A model generated the notes under the pieces. It was not told the origin of the DNA. It was given only the letters and a program-made list of their open reading frames with translations, and made no database searches. Position numbers and translations under genes: made by a program. Shown here piece by piece: positions 1-8,766 of a stretch of 64,000 bases of DNA; position 1 is the stretch's first letter; every line of letters begins with the position of its first letter. Source of the DNA: Saccharopolyspora shandongensis (lineage in GTDB: Bacteria; Actinomycetota; Actinomycetes; Mycobacteriales; Pseudonocardiaceae); assembly GCF_900106995.1 (NCBI RefSeq), contig NZ_FNOK01000001.1, forward strand, positions 62,001 through 126,000, given 5' to 3'.

Positions 1-55
1 CGGGCGTCAACCGCACCGCCAGGTGGTCGTTTCGCAGTTCGAGGTCAGTGGCCAC
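1..55 (-). CDS. Partial protein, N-terminus only (unknown)
   Basis: Only the first 18 codons of a minus-strand gene are inside the window. A GTG at 55-53 overlaps the stop of the enoyl-CoA hydratase gene by 11 bases and opens a frame that runs off the left edge, reading MATDLELRNDHLAVRLTP. The overlap suggests it is the next gene of the same operon. The peptide is too short to assign; a start of this kind is seen in aldose-epimerase-like and other beta-sandwich proteins, but that is only a guess. Confidence 0.4.
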   Translation of the reverse strand, partial: MATDLELRNDHLAVRLTP

Positions 56-827
56 GGAACACCGCCGATCGCTTCTCCAGGAATGCCGCTACGCCTTCCC
101 GTGCATCATCGGTGGTGTAGAGCCAGGACAACACCTGCTGTTCGCGGGTCAGCGCGGCGGCCAGCCCGGTCTCCAGCCCGTCGTCGACCAGCCGCTTGCC
201 CTCCCGCACCGCCAGCGGCGCCTGCCCGGCGATCGTCGTCGCCAGCTCCACCGCGCGCGGGACCAGCTCGTCCGGTTCCACCAGCGCCGTGAGCAGGCCG
301 AGGCGGTGCGCCTCGTCGGGCTTCACCCGCCGACCGGTGAGCACCAGTTCCTTCGTGACGCGTGCCCCGACCGCCCGGGCCAGCCGCACCGTGCCGCCGC
401 CACCGGGCAGCAGGCCGAGCGACACCTCCGGCAACCCGAACCGGGCCGCGGTGGAGGCGACGATGAAGTCGCAGCACAGCGCCACCTCGAAGCCGCCGCC
501 GAGCGCGTAGCCGTTGACCGCCGCGATCGTCGGCTGCGGCAGCGCCGCGAGCTGGTCGAACACGCCGCGCGAGAGCTTCTGGTAGTCGTCGAAGGCGGTG
601 CGGCCGACGCCGGAGTACTCGTTGATGTCCGCGCCGGCGATGAACCCGCGCCCGGTGCCGGTGAGCACCAGCACCCGCACCTCGTCGTCGGAGCGAAGGC
701 GCGCGAGGTACTCGCCCAGCGCCTCGACCATGCCCCGCGACAGCGCGCCGAGCGCGCTTTCCCGGTCGATGCGCAGCACGGCGACGCCGTCCTGCCGCGT
801 TTCCACCAGGTTCTCGTGCACCTTCAT
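45..827 (-). CDS. Enoyl-CoA hydratase/isomerase family protein
   Basis: A 260-residue crotonase-fold protein of normal family length. The oxyanion-hole regions are visible (GRGFIAGADINEY near residue 65, and NGYALGGGFEVALCCD near 105), followed by the GLPEVSLGLLPGGGG segment with the acidic residue used in hydratases. It probably hydrates an enoyl-CoA in the cytosol. The ATG at 827 overlaps the stop of the upstream CoA-transferase gene as ATGA, so the two are translationally coupled. The setting (CoA-transferase, acyl-CoA synthetase, carrier) points to degradation of an imported carboxylic acid; the substrate is not readable. The frame stays open upstream of 827 but only as a shadow of the neighbouring gene. 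Confidence 0.9.
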   Translation of the reverse strand: MKVHENLVETRQDGVAVLRIDRESALGALSRGMVEALGEYLARLRSDDEVRVLVLTGTGRGFIAGADINEYSGVGRTAFDDYQKLSRGVFDQLAALPQPTIAAVNGYALGGGFEVALCCDFIVASTAARFGLPEVSLGLLPGGGGTVRLARAVGARVTKELVLTGRRVKPDEAHRLGLLTALVEPDELVPRAVELATTIAGQAPLAVREGKRLVDDGLETGLAAALTREQQVLSWLYTTDDAREGVAAFLEKRSAVFRGH

Positions 828-2002
828 GCCACGGCTCCGTCCGCGCGCAGCTGCTCGATCTGCTCGGCGCTGAGCACCTCGCCGAGGACGTCGCTGGTGT
901 GCTCCCCCACCGCCGGCGGCGCGTAGCGCAGCTGCCACGGCGTTTCCGACAGCCGGATCGGGCAGCCGATCAGCTCGATGTCCCCGGCCTTCGCGTGCCG
1001 GGTGCGCACGATCAGGTCCGAGCCGTCGGCCCGCAGCTCGTCCACCGCTTCCTTCGTGCTGCGCACCCGCGCGCACCACACGCCCGCGGGCAGCAGCGCG
1101 TCCAGCCAGTCCTGCGTGGGCCGCTGCGCGGTGCGGGCTTCCAGGGTCCGCTTGACCTCGTCGCGGTCCGTCCAGGCGTCCAGCTCCGCGACCTGCGGCA
1201 CGCCGAACAGCGGGCCGACCACGTCCAGCGGTGCCATCGCCACGGCCAGCCAGCCGTCCGCGGTGCGGTAGATCCCGAACGGCGCGTCCAGCCACGCCTG
1301 GCCGACGCCTTCGGCCGAGCGCGCGAACTCCGCGCCCTGGTTGACTATCGACGAGATCTCCTGGCACTGCAGGGAGATCGCCGTCGAGTAGAGGTCCACC
1401 TCGACGCGCTGGCCGACGCCGTGACGCAGCCGGGCCACCAGGGCGGCGAGGATGCCGTTGGCCAGGTTCAGCGCGGTGGCCGCGTCGACGATCGCGGTGC
1501 CGGCCGGGGTCGGCGGGTCACCCGCCCGGCCGCCGTTGGCGGCGAGCCCGGACATCGACTGGATCAGCAGGTCCTGGCCGGGCCGGTTCTCCCTGGCGTA
1601 GCGGGTGTCCTGGCCCCAGCCGGAGCCGGAGCAGTAGATGATGTCCGGCTTCACGCGGCGGAAGTCCTCGAAGCCGAGGCCGCGGCGGGCCAGCACGCCG
1701 GGCCGGAAGTTCTCCACCACCACGTCGCAGGTCTTGCCGATCTCCAGCAGCGCGTCGCGCACCGCGTCGGAGCGCAGGTCCACCGCGACCGACCGCTTGT
1801 TGCGGTTCATCGCCAGGAACGCCGCCGAGTCGCCGCCGACGAGCTCGCCCTGCAGGTGCAGGCCGCGCTCCCACTCGCCGTCGAGCCGCTCGACCTTGAT
1901 GACGTCGGCGCCGAGGTCGGCCAGCAGCTGGGTGCCGTAGGGGCCGAGCATCATCTGGGTGAAGTCGAGGACGCGGATCCCCTGCAATGCCTGCTCCGGC
2001 AT
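824..2002 (-). CDS. CaiB/BaiF-type (class III) CoA-transferase
   Basis: A 392-residue protein that opens MPEQALQGIRVLDFTQ and continues GPYGTQLLADLGADVIKVE, the standard start of family III CoA-transferases. A segment RPGQDLLIQSMSG contains the Asp that forms the aspartyl-CoA intermediate in this family. It moves CoA between a donor thioester and a carboxylic acid, so no ATP is needed. The ATG at 2002 is preceded by AAAGGCAGG about 9 bases upstream, and the gene overlaps the enoyl-CoA hydratase by 4 bases. Together with the separate acyl-CoA synthetase, the operon has two ways to activate its acid substrate. Confidence 0.92.
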   Translation of the reverse strand: MPEQALQGIRVLDFTQMMLGPYGTQLLADLGADVIKVERLDGEWERGLHLQGELVGGDSAAFLAMNRNKRSVAVDLRSDAVRDALLEIGKTCDVVVENFRPGVLARRGLGFEDFRRVKPDIIYCSGSGWGQDTRYARENRPGQDLLIQSMSGLAANGGRAGDPPTPAGTAIVDAATALNLANGILAALVARLRHGVGQRVEVDLYSTAISLQCQEISSIVNQGAEFARSAEGVGQAWLDAPFGIYRTADGWLAVAMAPLDVVGPLFGVPQVAELDAWTDRDEVKRTLEARTAQRPTQDWLDALLPAGVWCARVRSTKEAVDELRADGSDLIVRTRHAKAGDIELIGCPIRLSETPWQLRYAPPAVGEHTSDVLGEVLSAEQIEQLRADGAVA

Positions 2003-2033
2003 GACTTTCGCACCTGCCTTTCGGGTTTCGGGG

Positions 2034-3419
2034 TCAGCTGAAGGCGGCGCGGAGCCGCTTGCGGTCGGGCTTGCCGGTGCTGGTCTGCGGCAGCTCGGGC
2101 AGGAACACGACGCGCCGGGGCTTCTTGTACCCGGCGAGCCGGCTCGCACAGGCCCGCCGAACGTCCTCTTCGGACAGTTCGCTTCCGGGCCCGCGGACCA
2201 CGACGGCGGAAACGGCCTCGCCCCAGCGCGCGTCCGGGACGCCGAGCACGGCGACCTCGGCGACGCCGTCCAGCACGGCGATGGCCTGCTCGACCTCCGC
2301 CGGGTGGACGTTGAAGCCGCCGGTCACGATCAGCTCGCTGCGCCGCCCGGCCAGGTGGACGCGCCCGGCGGCGTCGAGGCGGCCGAGGTCGCCGGTGCGG
2401 AACCAGCCGTCCCGCAGCGGCTCGCCGCCCCAGTAGCCGGGCATGATCTGCGGCCCGCGAACGGCGATCTCACCGTCCACGATGGACAAGTCCACCGAGT
2501 CGACCGGCCGCCCGATGGAGGAGAGCACCTGCGGGTCGCCGGTGGCGTGGTCAGCCGCGGACAGCACAGTCAGCGGCGCGAGCGCTTCGCTCAGGCCGTA
2601 GAACTGGTACAGCACCGTCCCGAGCGCCTCCTGCGCGCGGCGCATCACCGGGACCGAGATCGGGGCCGCGCCGTAGACGACGGCGCGCAGGCTCGTCGGC
2701 CGGTCGACGGCCTCGGCGAGCCGTTCGAGCATGGTCGGCACGAGCGTCACGGCGGTCACCCGGTGCCGCTCGATCGCCGCGACCGCCTCGACGGCGTCGA
2801 ACCTGGCCAGCGGCACCGCCGCCGCGCCCGCCAGGGTGTAGGCGGAGCCGACGGAGCCGCTGAAGTGGCTCATCGGCGCGACGTGCAGCACGACGTCGTC
2901 CGGCCCGATGGGCGGCAGTTCCTGCCACATCGCCTCCACCATCGCGACCCACGCGCCGCTGGTCACCCGCGCGCCCTTGGGCCGTCCCGTGCTGCCCGAG
3001 GTGTACATCAGCGCGGCGAGGTCGTCCGAATCGCGGCGCGGCTCGAAGTCGTCGGCCGGGCCGGAGAACAGCTCCGCTCCCGGCGCGATCGCCCGGTGCC
3101 CCGGCACATCGAGCTCGGTCACGATCGCGGCGGCAGCGCAGTCGTCGGCGATCGCGGCGATCTCGGCCGGGTGCAACCGGGTGCTCACCGCGACGCGCAC
3201 GAATCCGCCCAGCCACAGCGCGTGTTCCAGCGCCAGCACCTCCGGCCGGTTGTCCAGCGCGATCAGCACCCGATCGCCCGGCCGCAGGCCGAGCCGCCGC
3301 AACGCCGTCGCCGCGGCCCGGGCCTGCGCGCCCAGGTCGCCGAAGGTCAGCGCGCCGACGGCGGGGCGCGCCGCGAAGGTCCGGTGCGCGGCGGCGACCA
3401 GCTCGGCGAGCGTCGTCAC
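2034..3419 (-). CDS. AMP-dependent acyl-CoA synthetase
   Basis: A 461-residue ANL-superfamily ligase, slightly shorter than typical fatty acyl-CoA ligases. It has the P-loop-like YTSGSTGRPKG, the YGLSEAL motif, WFRTGDLG in the hinge region and a C-terminal TSTGKPDRK with the catalytic lysine. It would adenylate a carboxylic acid and form its CoA ester in the cytosol. The start is a GTG at 3419 overlapping the stop of the upstream solute-binding-like gene by GTGA. The gene lies 31 bases upstream of the CoA-transferase in the same operon. Chain-length or aromatic preference cannot be told. Confidence 0.9.
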   Translation of the reverse strand: MTTLAELVAAAHRTFAARPAVGALTFGDLGAQARAAATALRRLGLRPGDRVLIALDNRPEVLALEHALWLGGFVRVAVSTRLHPAEIAAIADDCAAAAIVTELDVPGHRAIAPGAELFSGPADDFEPRRDSDDLAALMYTSGSTGRPKGARVTSGAWVAMVEAMWQELPPIGPDDVVLHVAPMSHFSGSVGSAYTLAGAAAVPLARFDAVEAVAAIERHRVTAVTLVPTMLERLAEAVDRPTSLRAVVYGAAPISVPVMRRAQEALGTVLYQFYGLSEALAPLTVLSAADHATGDPQVLSSIGRPVDSVDLSIVDGEIAVRGPQIMPGYWGGEPLRDGWFRTGDLGRLDAAGRVHLAGRRSELIVTGGFNVHPAEVEQAIAVLDGVAEVAVLGVPDARWGEAVSAVVVRGPGSELSEEDVRRACASRLAGYKKPRRVVFLPELPQTSTGKPDRKRLRAAFS

Positions 3420-4543
3420 GGCTCCAGCTCCGCGTACGTCGCCGCGCAGACCTCGTTGAACCGGCGCACGATCTCCCCGGCCGTCGTCCCGCGCCGCACC
3501 AGCGGGTGGATCTCCTCGGCCGCCCGGCGGTGCACCACGGGGTAAGCGATGTGCCGGGGCCGCACGAAGGCCCGGTCCAGCGTCCGCAGCGTCGCCGAGT
3601 AGAACCCGCCCGATGCCGCGTCCACCGCCGGATCGGTCCACGCAGCCCGGTTGCCCGGCTGGCCGCCCGCCGCCGCGTACTCGCCGCGCTGGCACTCCGG
3701 GCTCACGACGTGCGACAGGAACCGCGCCGCCGCAACGGGTTCCGCGCACTTCGCCGAGATCGCCAGGCCGACGCCGCCGAGCAGCGACCCGGCCGGCGCG
3801 CCGTCCGGCGATGGGATGTCGGCGAAGCGGACCGCGTGGTCGCGCGCGTAGTTCACGTAGCCGAACACCATCGGCGAGTAGGCCACGTCGCCGGCGGACA
3901 TCGCGGTCAGCGCCTCGATCGGGTCGAGGTCCAGCGACCGCGCGTCGACCAGCGCCAGCAGGCCCAGCAGCCGCTCGGCCGCGGGCACCGCCACCTCCGG
4001 GTCGAGCCCGGCCCGGTCGAGCCAGCCGCTCCCCCCGATCTGCGAGCACAGCGTCAGCAGGCCGCAGATCAAATGCGTCGGGTTCGCGGGCAGCAGCGCC
4101 CGGTGGCGGGGTAGCTCCTTCAGGCAGGCCGTCACGTCTTCCCAGGACGTCGGCGCGCTGTCGAGCGCTTCGGGGCGGTAGGCCGAAACCTGGGCCGCGG
4201 CGTCCATCGCCACCGCCCACTGGCTGCCGGCCCAGGTGTAGCTCGCGAAGCTCGGGCCGGTGCTGTTCGCCCGCTGCTGCGCCAGGAACGACTCCGGGAG
4301 CAGCTCTTCCAGCGGCACCAAGGCGGAACCGGCGTGCGCCTGGCCGACGTACGGGTGGTCCATCGCGATCAGGTCGTAGCGGGCGGCCAGCTCGACGATC
4401 GGCACGTCCTCGAACTCCCGCAGCGACCGCGAATCCCAGCTGACCCGCACCCCGGGATGCCGACGCGCGTACGCGGCCGAAACCTCCCGCAGGCAGCCGA
4501 CGCCGCGCTGGTGGCCCCACGCCATGCCGCGCAACACCGTCAT
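3416..4543 (-). CDS. Extracellular solute-binding-protein-like protein without signal peptide
   Basis: A 375-residue protein with the features of family 1 ABC solute-binding proteins: an early SAAYARRHPGVRV segment, YDLIAMDHPYVGQ, PTSWEDV and a C-terminal half dominated by helices. The predicted N-terminus, MTVLRGMAWGHQRG, starts directly in the mature fold with no signal peptide, lipobox or twin-arginine motif. No ABC permease or ATPase is nearby; the next gene is an MFS carrier. The ATG at 4543 overlaps the MFS stop as ATGA, and the frame further upstream is only a shadow of that gene. Either it binds its ligand in the cytosol or the export signal has been lost. Confidence 0.8.
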   Translation of the reverse strand: MTVLRGMAWGHQRGVGCLREVSAAYARRHPGVRVSWDSRSLREFEDVPIVELAARYDLIAMDHPYVGQAHAGSALVPLEELLPESFLAQQRANSTGPSFASYTWAGSQWAVAMDAAAQVSAYRPEALDSAPTSWEDVTACLKELPRHRALLPANPTHLICGLLTLCSQIGGSGWLDRAGLDPEVAVPAAERLLGLLALVDARSLDLDPIEALTAMSAGDVAYSPMVFGYVNYARDHAVRFADIPSPDGAPAGSLLGGVGLAISAKCAEPVAAARFLSHVVSPECQRGEYAAAGGQPGNRAAWTDPAVDAASGGFYSATLRTLDRAFVRPRHIAYPVVHRRAAEEIHPLVRRGTTAGEIVRRFNEVCAATYAELEP

Positions 4544-5904
4544 CGGGCGGCCTCCTCGCGAGCCTCGGAGATCTCCTCCAGCGAACGCCCCTTCGTCTCC
4601 GGCACCAGCCGCACGCAGAACACCGTCGCCGCCGCGCAGACCACCGCGAAGATCCAGAACGTGGCGGTGGCCCCGGCGCCCTCGATGAGCAGCGGGAAGG
4701 TCAGCGCCACCACGAAGTTCGCCAGCCAGTGCGCCATCGTGGCCATGCCGACCGCCGCGCCGCGCACCTTCAGCGGGTAGATCTCGGCGATCAGCACCCA
4801 CAGGATCGCGCCGACGCCGAAGGCGAAGCAGCCGATGTAGGCGGCCATGCAGACCAGCGCGAACCAGCCGACCAGGCCGCTCTGGCTCGGCATCAGGTAG
4901 ACCAGGCCGAGCGCGGCCATGCTCACGCCCATCCCGGCGAACGCGGCGATCACCATCGGCCGCCGCCCGAGCCGGTCGATCAGCAGCATCGCGACCACCG
5001 TCATCAGCACGTTGATCAGACCGACGCCGACCTGCGCGAGGATCGACCCGGACGTGCCGAAGCCGGAGGTCTCCAGCACCGACGGCGCGAAGTAGATGAT
5101 CGTGTTCACGCCTGCGATCTGCGAGAACACCGCCAGCCCGATGCCCACCACCAGCATCGGCCGCAGCGCCGGATCACGCAGCACGCCGCGCGCCGAGCGG
5201 TTCTGCCGGTCGCGCTCGTCGGCGGCGGCGATCTCGGCGAGTTCGGCGGCGACGTCGGCCTTGCCGTGGATGGACCGCAGCACGTCCTCGGCCCGCGCCG
5301 GGAACCCGCGGCTGACGAGGTTGCGCGGCGTCTCCGGCAGCACCGCCATGCCCGCGGCCAGCAGCACGGCGGGCACAATGGCCAGCCCGAGCATCCACCG
5401 CCAGCCCTCGATGGGCGCGAACAGGAAACCGACGGCGTAGGACACCACGATGCCGATGGTGATCATCAGCTGATTGCTGTTGACCAGCGCGCCGCGCCGG
5501 TCGGCGGGCACCATCTCGGCGATGTAGAGCGGCACGACCGCGGAGGCCGGGCCGATGGCCAGGCCGAGCACGAAGCGGCCGAGCACCAGGACGGTCGCGT
5601 CCGGCGCGAGCCCGGCGATCAGAGCGCCCACGGCGAAGATGCCCGCGGTGACCAGCAGGACGGTCCGCCGCCCGAACCGGTCTGCCAGTCGCCCGGACAC
5701 GAGCGCGCCGATGGTCGCGCCCACCAGCAGCGAGCTGACCACCACGCCCTCCATCAGGGCGGACAGGCCGAACTCGGTGCGGATGAACAGCAGCCCACCG
5801 GAGATGACCCCGGTGTCGTAGCCGAACAGCAGACCGCCGATCGCGGCCACCGCCGCGACGGTGCCGACGGATCTCCGCGCGGCGGGATCGTTGGAAGACC
5901 TCAT
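4540..5904 (-). CDS. Sugar-porter-type MFS transporter
   Basis: A 454-residue membrane protein with 12 predicted helices. It starts near residue 15 with a first helix ending GGLLFGYDTGVISG, has the loop motif RLADRFGRRT after helix 2, its repeat DRLGRRP in the second half, and PETKGRSLEEI close to the C-terminus. These are the signatures of the sugar porter family, proton symporters for sugars, polyols and some organic acids. The ATG at 5904 is preceded by GAGGAG eight bases upstream and is the first gene of the minus-strand operon. The promoter region contains a LacI-type operator and is shared with the divergent regulator, so substrate-induced expression is likely. Confidence 0.92.
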   Translation of the reverse strand: MRSSNDPAARRSVGTVAAVAAIGGLLFGYDTGVISGGLLFIRTEFGLSALMEGVVVSSLLVGATIGALVSGRLADRFGRRTVLLVTAGIFAVGALIAGLAPDATVLVLGRFVLGLAIGPASAVVPLYIAEMVPADRRGALVNSNQLMITIGIVVSYAVGFLFAPIEGWRWMLGLAIVPAVLLAAGMAVLPETPRNLVSRGFPARAEDVLRSIHGKADVAAELAEIAAADERDRQNRSARGVLRDPALRPMLVVGIGLAVFSQIAGVNTIIYFAPSVLETSGFGTSGSILAQVGVGLINVLMTVVAMLLIDRLGRRPMVIAAFAGMGVSMAALGLVYLMPSQSGLVGWFALVCMAAYIGCFAFGVGAILWVLIAEIYPLKVRGAAVGMATMAHWLANFVVALTFPLLIEGAGATATFWIFAVVCAAATVFCVRLVPETKGRSLEEISEAREEAAR

Positions 5905-5938
5905 CGTCCCGATCTCCTCAGGGCGTCCGGAGTAATCA

Positions 5939-5952
5939 GTAAATCGTTTTAC
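5939..5952. promoter_or_regulatory. Probable LacI-type operator
   Basis: The sequence GTAAATCGTTTTAC is an inverted repeat (GTAAA / TTTAC) around a central CG, the layout recognised by LacI/GalR regulators. It lies between the MFS start (5904) and the LacI start (5962), so one dimer could control both genes. Binding itself is inferred. Confidence 0.6.
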
Positions 5953-5961
5953 CGTGCCGGT

Positions 5962-7035
5962 ATGCTTACCCCCGTGTCCGAGAGCTGTCAACCCGCCGAT
6001 CCGCCGACACCGGCCACCGGCCGGGCCAAGATGAGCGACGTGGCCCGGATCGCCGGCGTCAGCCAGGCGGTGGTCTCCCGCCTGCTCCGCGGCGACGAAA
6101 CGCTGCGGATCAGGGAGGAGACGCGCAACCGCGTCCTGGAGGTGGCGGCGCAGCTGCGGTACACGCCCAACGAGGTCGCGCGGGCGCTGCGCCGCGCCGA
6201 GTCGGGCATCCTCGGGATGGCGGTGCACGACACCAGCAACCCGGTGTACAGCGAGATCATGGCGGGCGCGCAGGAGGAGGCCAGCGCCTCCGGCTACGCC
6301 CTGCTGCTCGCGGACGCCGACGAACTGGCCCGCAGCGACCGGACCTTCGAGCGCATCGTGCGCGGCAACCGCATCGACGGCCTCCTCCTGCAGCGCGGCA
6401 GCAGCACGGCGGACGAGACGATCGCCAAGATCGCGGCCACCCGGCTCCCGCTGCTGCTGGTCAATGACCGCACGCGCGGCGAGATCGGCAGCGTGGCGCT
6501 GGACGACGACGACGCGACGTACCTCGCGACGCGACACCTGGTCGAGCTCGGGCACACCGCGATCGCACACCTCAAGCTGGGCAACCCGAAGGCCCGCTCC
6601 GAAGCACGCACGCGAGGCTGGCGACGAGCGCTGCACGAGGCCGGGCTACCGGACGGCCCGCAACTGCGAGGCGGCCACACGCCCGAGGAAGGCGCGGCGG
6701 CGCTACCCCGCCTGCTGGCGAGCGGAGCGGCGCCGACGGGCATCGTGGTGAGCAACGTGCTGGCGGCAGTGGGCGCCATGACGGCGGCGCGCGAAGCGGG
6801 GCTGCGAATCCCGGAAGATCTGTCCATTGTGGCCATGCACGACGTCTTCTTCGCCCGCCACCTGTCGCCGCCGCTGACAGTGGTCCGCCTCCCGCTGCGC
6901 GAGCTCGGCCGCCGCTCGGTGGCGGCGATCCTCCGCCAGCTCGAAGGCAGCCCGGCCCGCCACGAGATCATCACGGAACTGGCCCCGGAACTCATCGTCC
7001 GAGGCTCGACGGCCCCGAGGAGGAAACAACGATGA
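5962..7035 (+). CDS. LacI-family transcriptional regulator
   Basis: A 357-residue regulator. The helix-turn-helix reads MSDVARIAGVSQAVVSRLL at about residues 24-42, then the hinge YTPNEVARALR, then a periplasmic-binding-protein-like sensor domain. ATG 5962 is used here; ATG at the MSDV position, 69 bases downstream, is also possible because the first 23 residues are low in structure. The gene is divergent from the MFS-led acid catabolism operon and overlaps RidA by ATGA, so it probably represses both units until an inducer binds. Inducer unknown. Confidence 0.9.
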   Translation: MLTPVSESCQPADPPTPATGRAKMSDVARIAGVSQAVVSRLLRGDETLRIREETRNRVLEVAAQLRYTPNEVARALRRAESGILGMAVHDTSNPVYSEIMAGAQEEASASGYALLLADADELARSDRTFERIVRGNRIDGLLLQRGSSTADETIAKIAATRLPLLLVNDRTRGEIGSVALDDDDATYLATRHLVELGHTAIAHLKLGNPKARSEARTRGWRRALHEAGLPDGPQLRGGHTPEEGAAALPRLLASGAAPTGIVVSNVLAAVGAMTAAREAGLRIPEDLSIVAMHDVFFARHLSPPLTVVRLPLRELGRRSVAAILRQLEGSPARHEIITELAPELIVRGSTAPRRKQR

Positions 7036-7442
7036 TCAAGCGCTGGAACCCTGAAGGCGTGGCCCCGCCGATCGGGAGGTACAGCCACCTGGCCCGGGTA
7101 CCGGCCGGACACGAGTACCTGATCATCTCGGGCCAGGTGGGCACGTCGCCGAACGGCGAGCTGGCGGGCCCCGACGCGGAATCGCAAACCCGCGCGGCCT
7201 TGACCAACATCGAAAACCTGCTGAAAGCGGCAGGTGCGGAGCTGAAACACCTGGTGAAGCTGTTCGCGATGCTGTCGAGCACGGACCGCCTCGCGGGCTA
7301 CCGCAAGGCCCTGCAAGAAGCGCTGACCAGGTGGTACCCGAACGAAGACTGGCCGACGCACTCGCTGATAGTCGTAGCGGCGCTGGCAACCCCGGAACTA
7401 GCGGTAGAAGTCGAAGCCACAGCAGCAATCCCGGCGCACTGA
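7032..7442 (+). CDS. RidA/YjgF family protein
   Basis: A 136-residue protein with the Rid-family core: an early YSHLARVPAGHEYLIISGQVG strand pair, TRAALTNIENLLKAAGAELKH helix, and a YPNEDWPTHSLIVV ending. Many family members hydrolyse reactive enamines or imines made by amino acid enzymes; others act in degradation of nitrogen compounds. The usual catalytic arginine near the C-terminal strand is not obvious here (the segment reads THSLIVVAALATPELAVEVEA), so it may belong to a non-archetypal Rid group. Start ATG 7032 overlaps the LacI stop, showing cotranscription with the regulator. Confidence 0.88.
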   Translation: MIKRWNPEGVAPPIGRYSHLARVPAGHEYLIISGQVGTSPNGELAGPDAESQTRAALTNIENLLKAAGAELKHLVKLFAMLSSTDRLAGYRKALQEALTRWYPNEDWPTHSLIVVAALATPELAVEVEATAAIPAH

Positions 7443-7465
7443 CATGGACGACGGCCTGGCTCCAG

Positions 7466-7511
7466 CCCCGTGAGTACTTTGTGCTGCTATAGCAACACAA
7501 AGTACTCACGG
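7466..7511. repeat. Dispersed palindromic repeat, copy 1
   Basis: A nearly perfect palindrome: arms GTGAGTACTTTGTG and CACAAAGTACTCAC around a TGCTATAGCA core, forming a long hairpin with one mismatch pair. It lies between RidA and the convergent DUF397 gene and might end transcription on both strands. Related palindromes occur at 8721-8766 and 60526-60577. Confidence 0.8.
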
Positions 7512-7560
7512 TCGTTGACCAGCCCAAACAAGGCGGAGCAGCAAATCTTGGGTAGAAAAG

Positions 7561-7776
7561 TCAGGCCTGGTCGAACCGCCCGGCCTTGATCGCCTGAACC
7601 ATCGCGGCGTACACGCCAGGCACGATCAGCAATGCGGGCCCTGCGGGATTCTTCGAATCCCGGATGGCGGCGAACTCCGCGGTGGCGCCTACCTCAACGC
7701 ACTCCGAGCCCTGCGCGCTGCGGCTGCTCTTGCGCCACCGGATTGCTAAGTCGGACGCCCGGTCAACGTGGCTCAC
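7561..7776 (-). CDS. DUF397 domain protein
   Basis: A 71-residue protein with the DUF397 pattern: IRWRKSSRSAQGSECVEVG followed by IRDSKNPAGPALLI. These small actinobacterial proteins are regularly encoded next to XRE/DUF5753 regulators and are thought to act with them, in some cases as antagonist partners. The GTG start at 7776 overlaps the end of the upstream regulator gene by four bases. That regulator carries an internal stop codon, so this gene may now lack its partner, though it appears intact itself. Confidence 0.88.
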   Translation of the reverse strand: MSHVDRASDLAIRWRKSSRSAQGSECVEVGATAEFAAIRDSKNPAGPALLIVPGVYAAMVQAIKAGRFDQA

Positions 7777-8630
7777 GTCAACTCCTTCTGCACCTTGCGG
7801 ATGAACGACAGCGACTTTATCGCGGGCAAGGCCGAACTCGTCAGGTGATGAAAGTGCGTCTTCATCCGGCGCACCTGCGCAGGCTTCTCCGGGTAGACAT
7901 TCCCGGCGGCGCAGTCCACGTAACCGATCTCGGGATCGGTCGGCTCGGCGAACTCGACCAGCGTGAAGGAACCACTGGCCGCCACGTGCGCGCCAACCTC
8001 GAAGGGCAAGATCTGGATGGTGACGTTGGGCTGTTCACTCATCGACAGCAGGTGTCCCAGCTGCGCCCTCATGATGTCCGGGCCGCCGACCTTCCTGCGC
8101 ACAACCGCCTCGTCAAGGACAGCCCAAATGATCAGCGGCTCGTCCTCCCGGACCTAGGCTTGCTTGCGGGCCATCCTCAGACCGACGAGCCGTTCCAGTT
8201 CGGCGTTGGGCCTTCCTGGATCTTCTGCGCGATGCCAGGCCCTTGCATAGTCCTCGGTTTGCAGCAGCCCGTGGACCACAGAGGTCTGAAACACCAGCAG
8301 CGAAGCCGCTGCCTCCTCAACGCTGAGGTAAAGGTCGAAGTCGGCAGGCAGTACATCGTCGAACTCCTGCCACCAACCGCGATGCTCAGCCAGTTGAGCA
8401 AGCCTCAACACCTTGTCGCGCGTCTGGCTGTCTGCATTGTAGGCGTCCAGCAGAGCTCGAATGTCCTTCTGCGCAACCACGTTGTGGCCGGCTTCGAGCC
8501 GGGACAGCTTCGCGGTCGACATGCCTGCACGCTGGCGCGCCTGCTCGTTGCTCAGCCCAGCGCCAAGCCGCAACGACTTCAGCACACCTCCCAAACGGCG
8601 TCGCCCCATCGTCGGCGTTACCCCAGGCAT
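7773..8630 (-). pseudogene. XRE-family HTH / DUF5753 regulator interrupted by an in-frame amber codon
   Basis: Read through, the frame gives a 285-codon protein of the usual length for this family. The N-terminal helix-turn-helix includes LSNEQARQRAGMSTAKLSRLEAG, followed by the DUF5753 region with VVHGLLQTEDYARA, and ending in MKTHFHHLTSSAL. At 8156-8154 a TAG follows RMARKQA, exactly where family members continue into the conserved IWAVLDEAVVRR segment, which is present and in the same frame after the stop. The start ATG 8630 has AGGAGG five bases upstream. So one base change appears to have broken an otherwise intact gene. Amber readthrough or a sequencing error are alternatives. Confidence 0.8.
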
Positions 8631-8720
8631 CAGACCTCCTGCAGCGATTGATCGCGAACAGTCTTCATTGGCCCCCAGCCCGCGCCCGGCCACCGGTCTC
8701 AACTCGCGCGGGGCGCCAGG

Positions 8721-8766
8721 GTCGTGAGTGGTTTGGGCCGCTATGGCGGACCAAAGTGCTCACGAC
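8721..8766. repeat. Dispersed palindromic repeat, copy 2
   Basis: An imperfect palindrome beginning GTCGTGAGTGGTTTGG and ending CCAAAGTGCTCACGAC around GCCGCTATGGCGGA. It matches the outer arms of copies 1 and 3. It covers the upstream ATG candidate (8743) of the P450 gene, which is one reason to prefer a later start there. Confidence 0.78.

Noticed and set aside
1959..3545. Plus-strand frame of over 500 codons
   Set aside because: Composition typical of an antisense shadow of the acyl-CoA synthetase gene; no motif, no ribosome-binding site.
4729..5961. Long plus-strand open frame upstream of the LacI regulator
   Set aside because: It is antisense to the MFS gene, low-complexity (His/Arg/Gln-rich) and lacks family motifs; only the part from 5962 is real.
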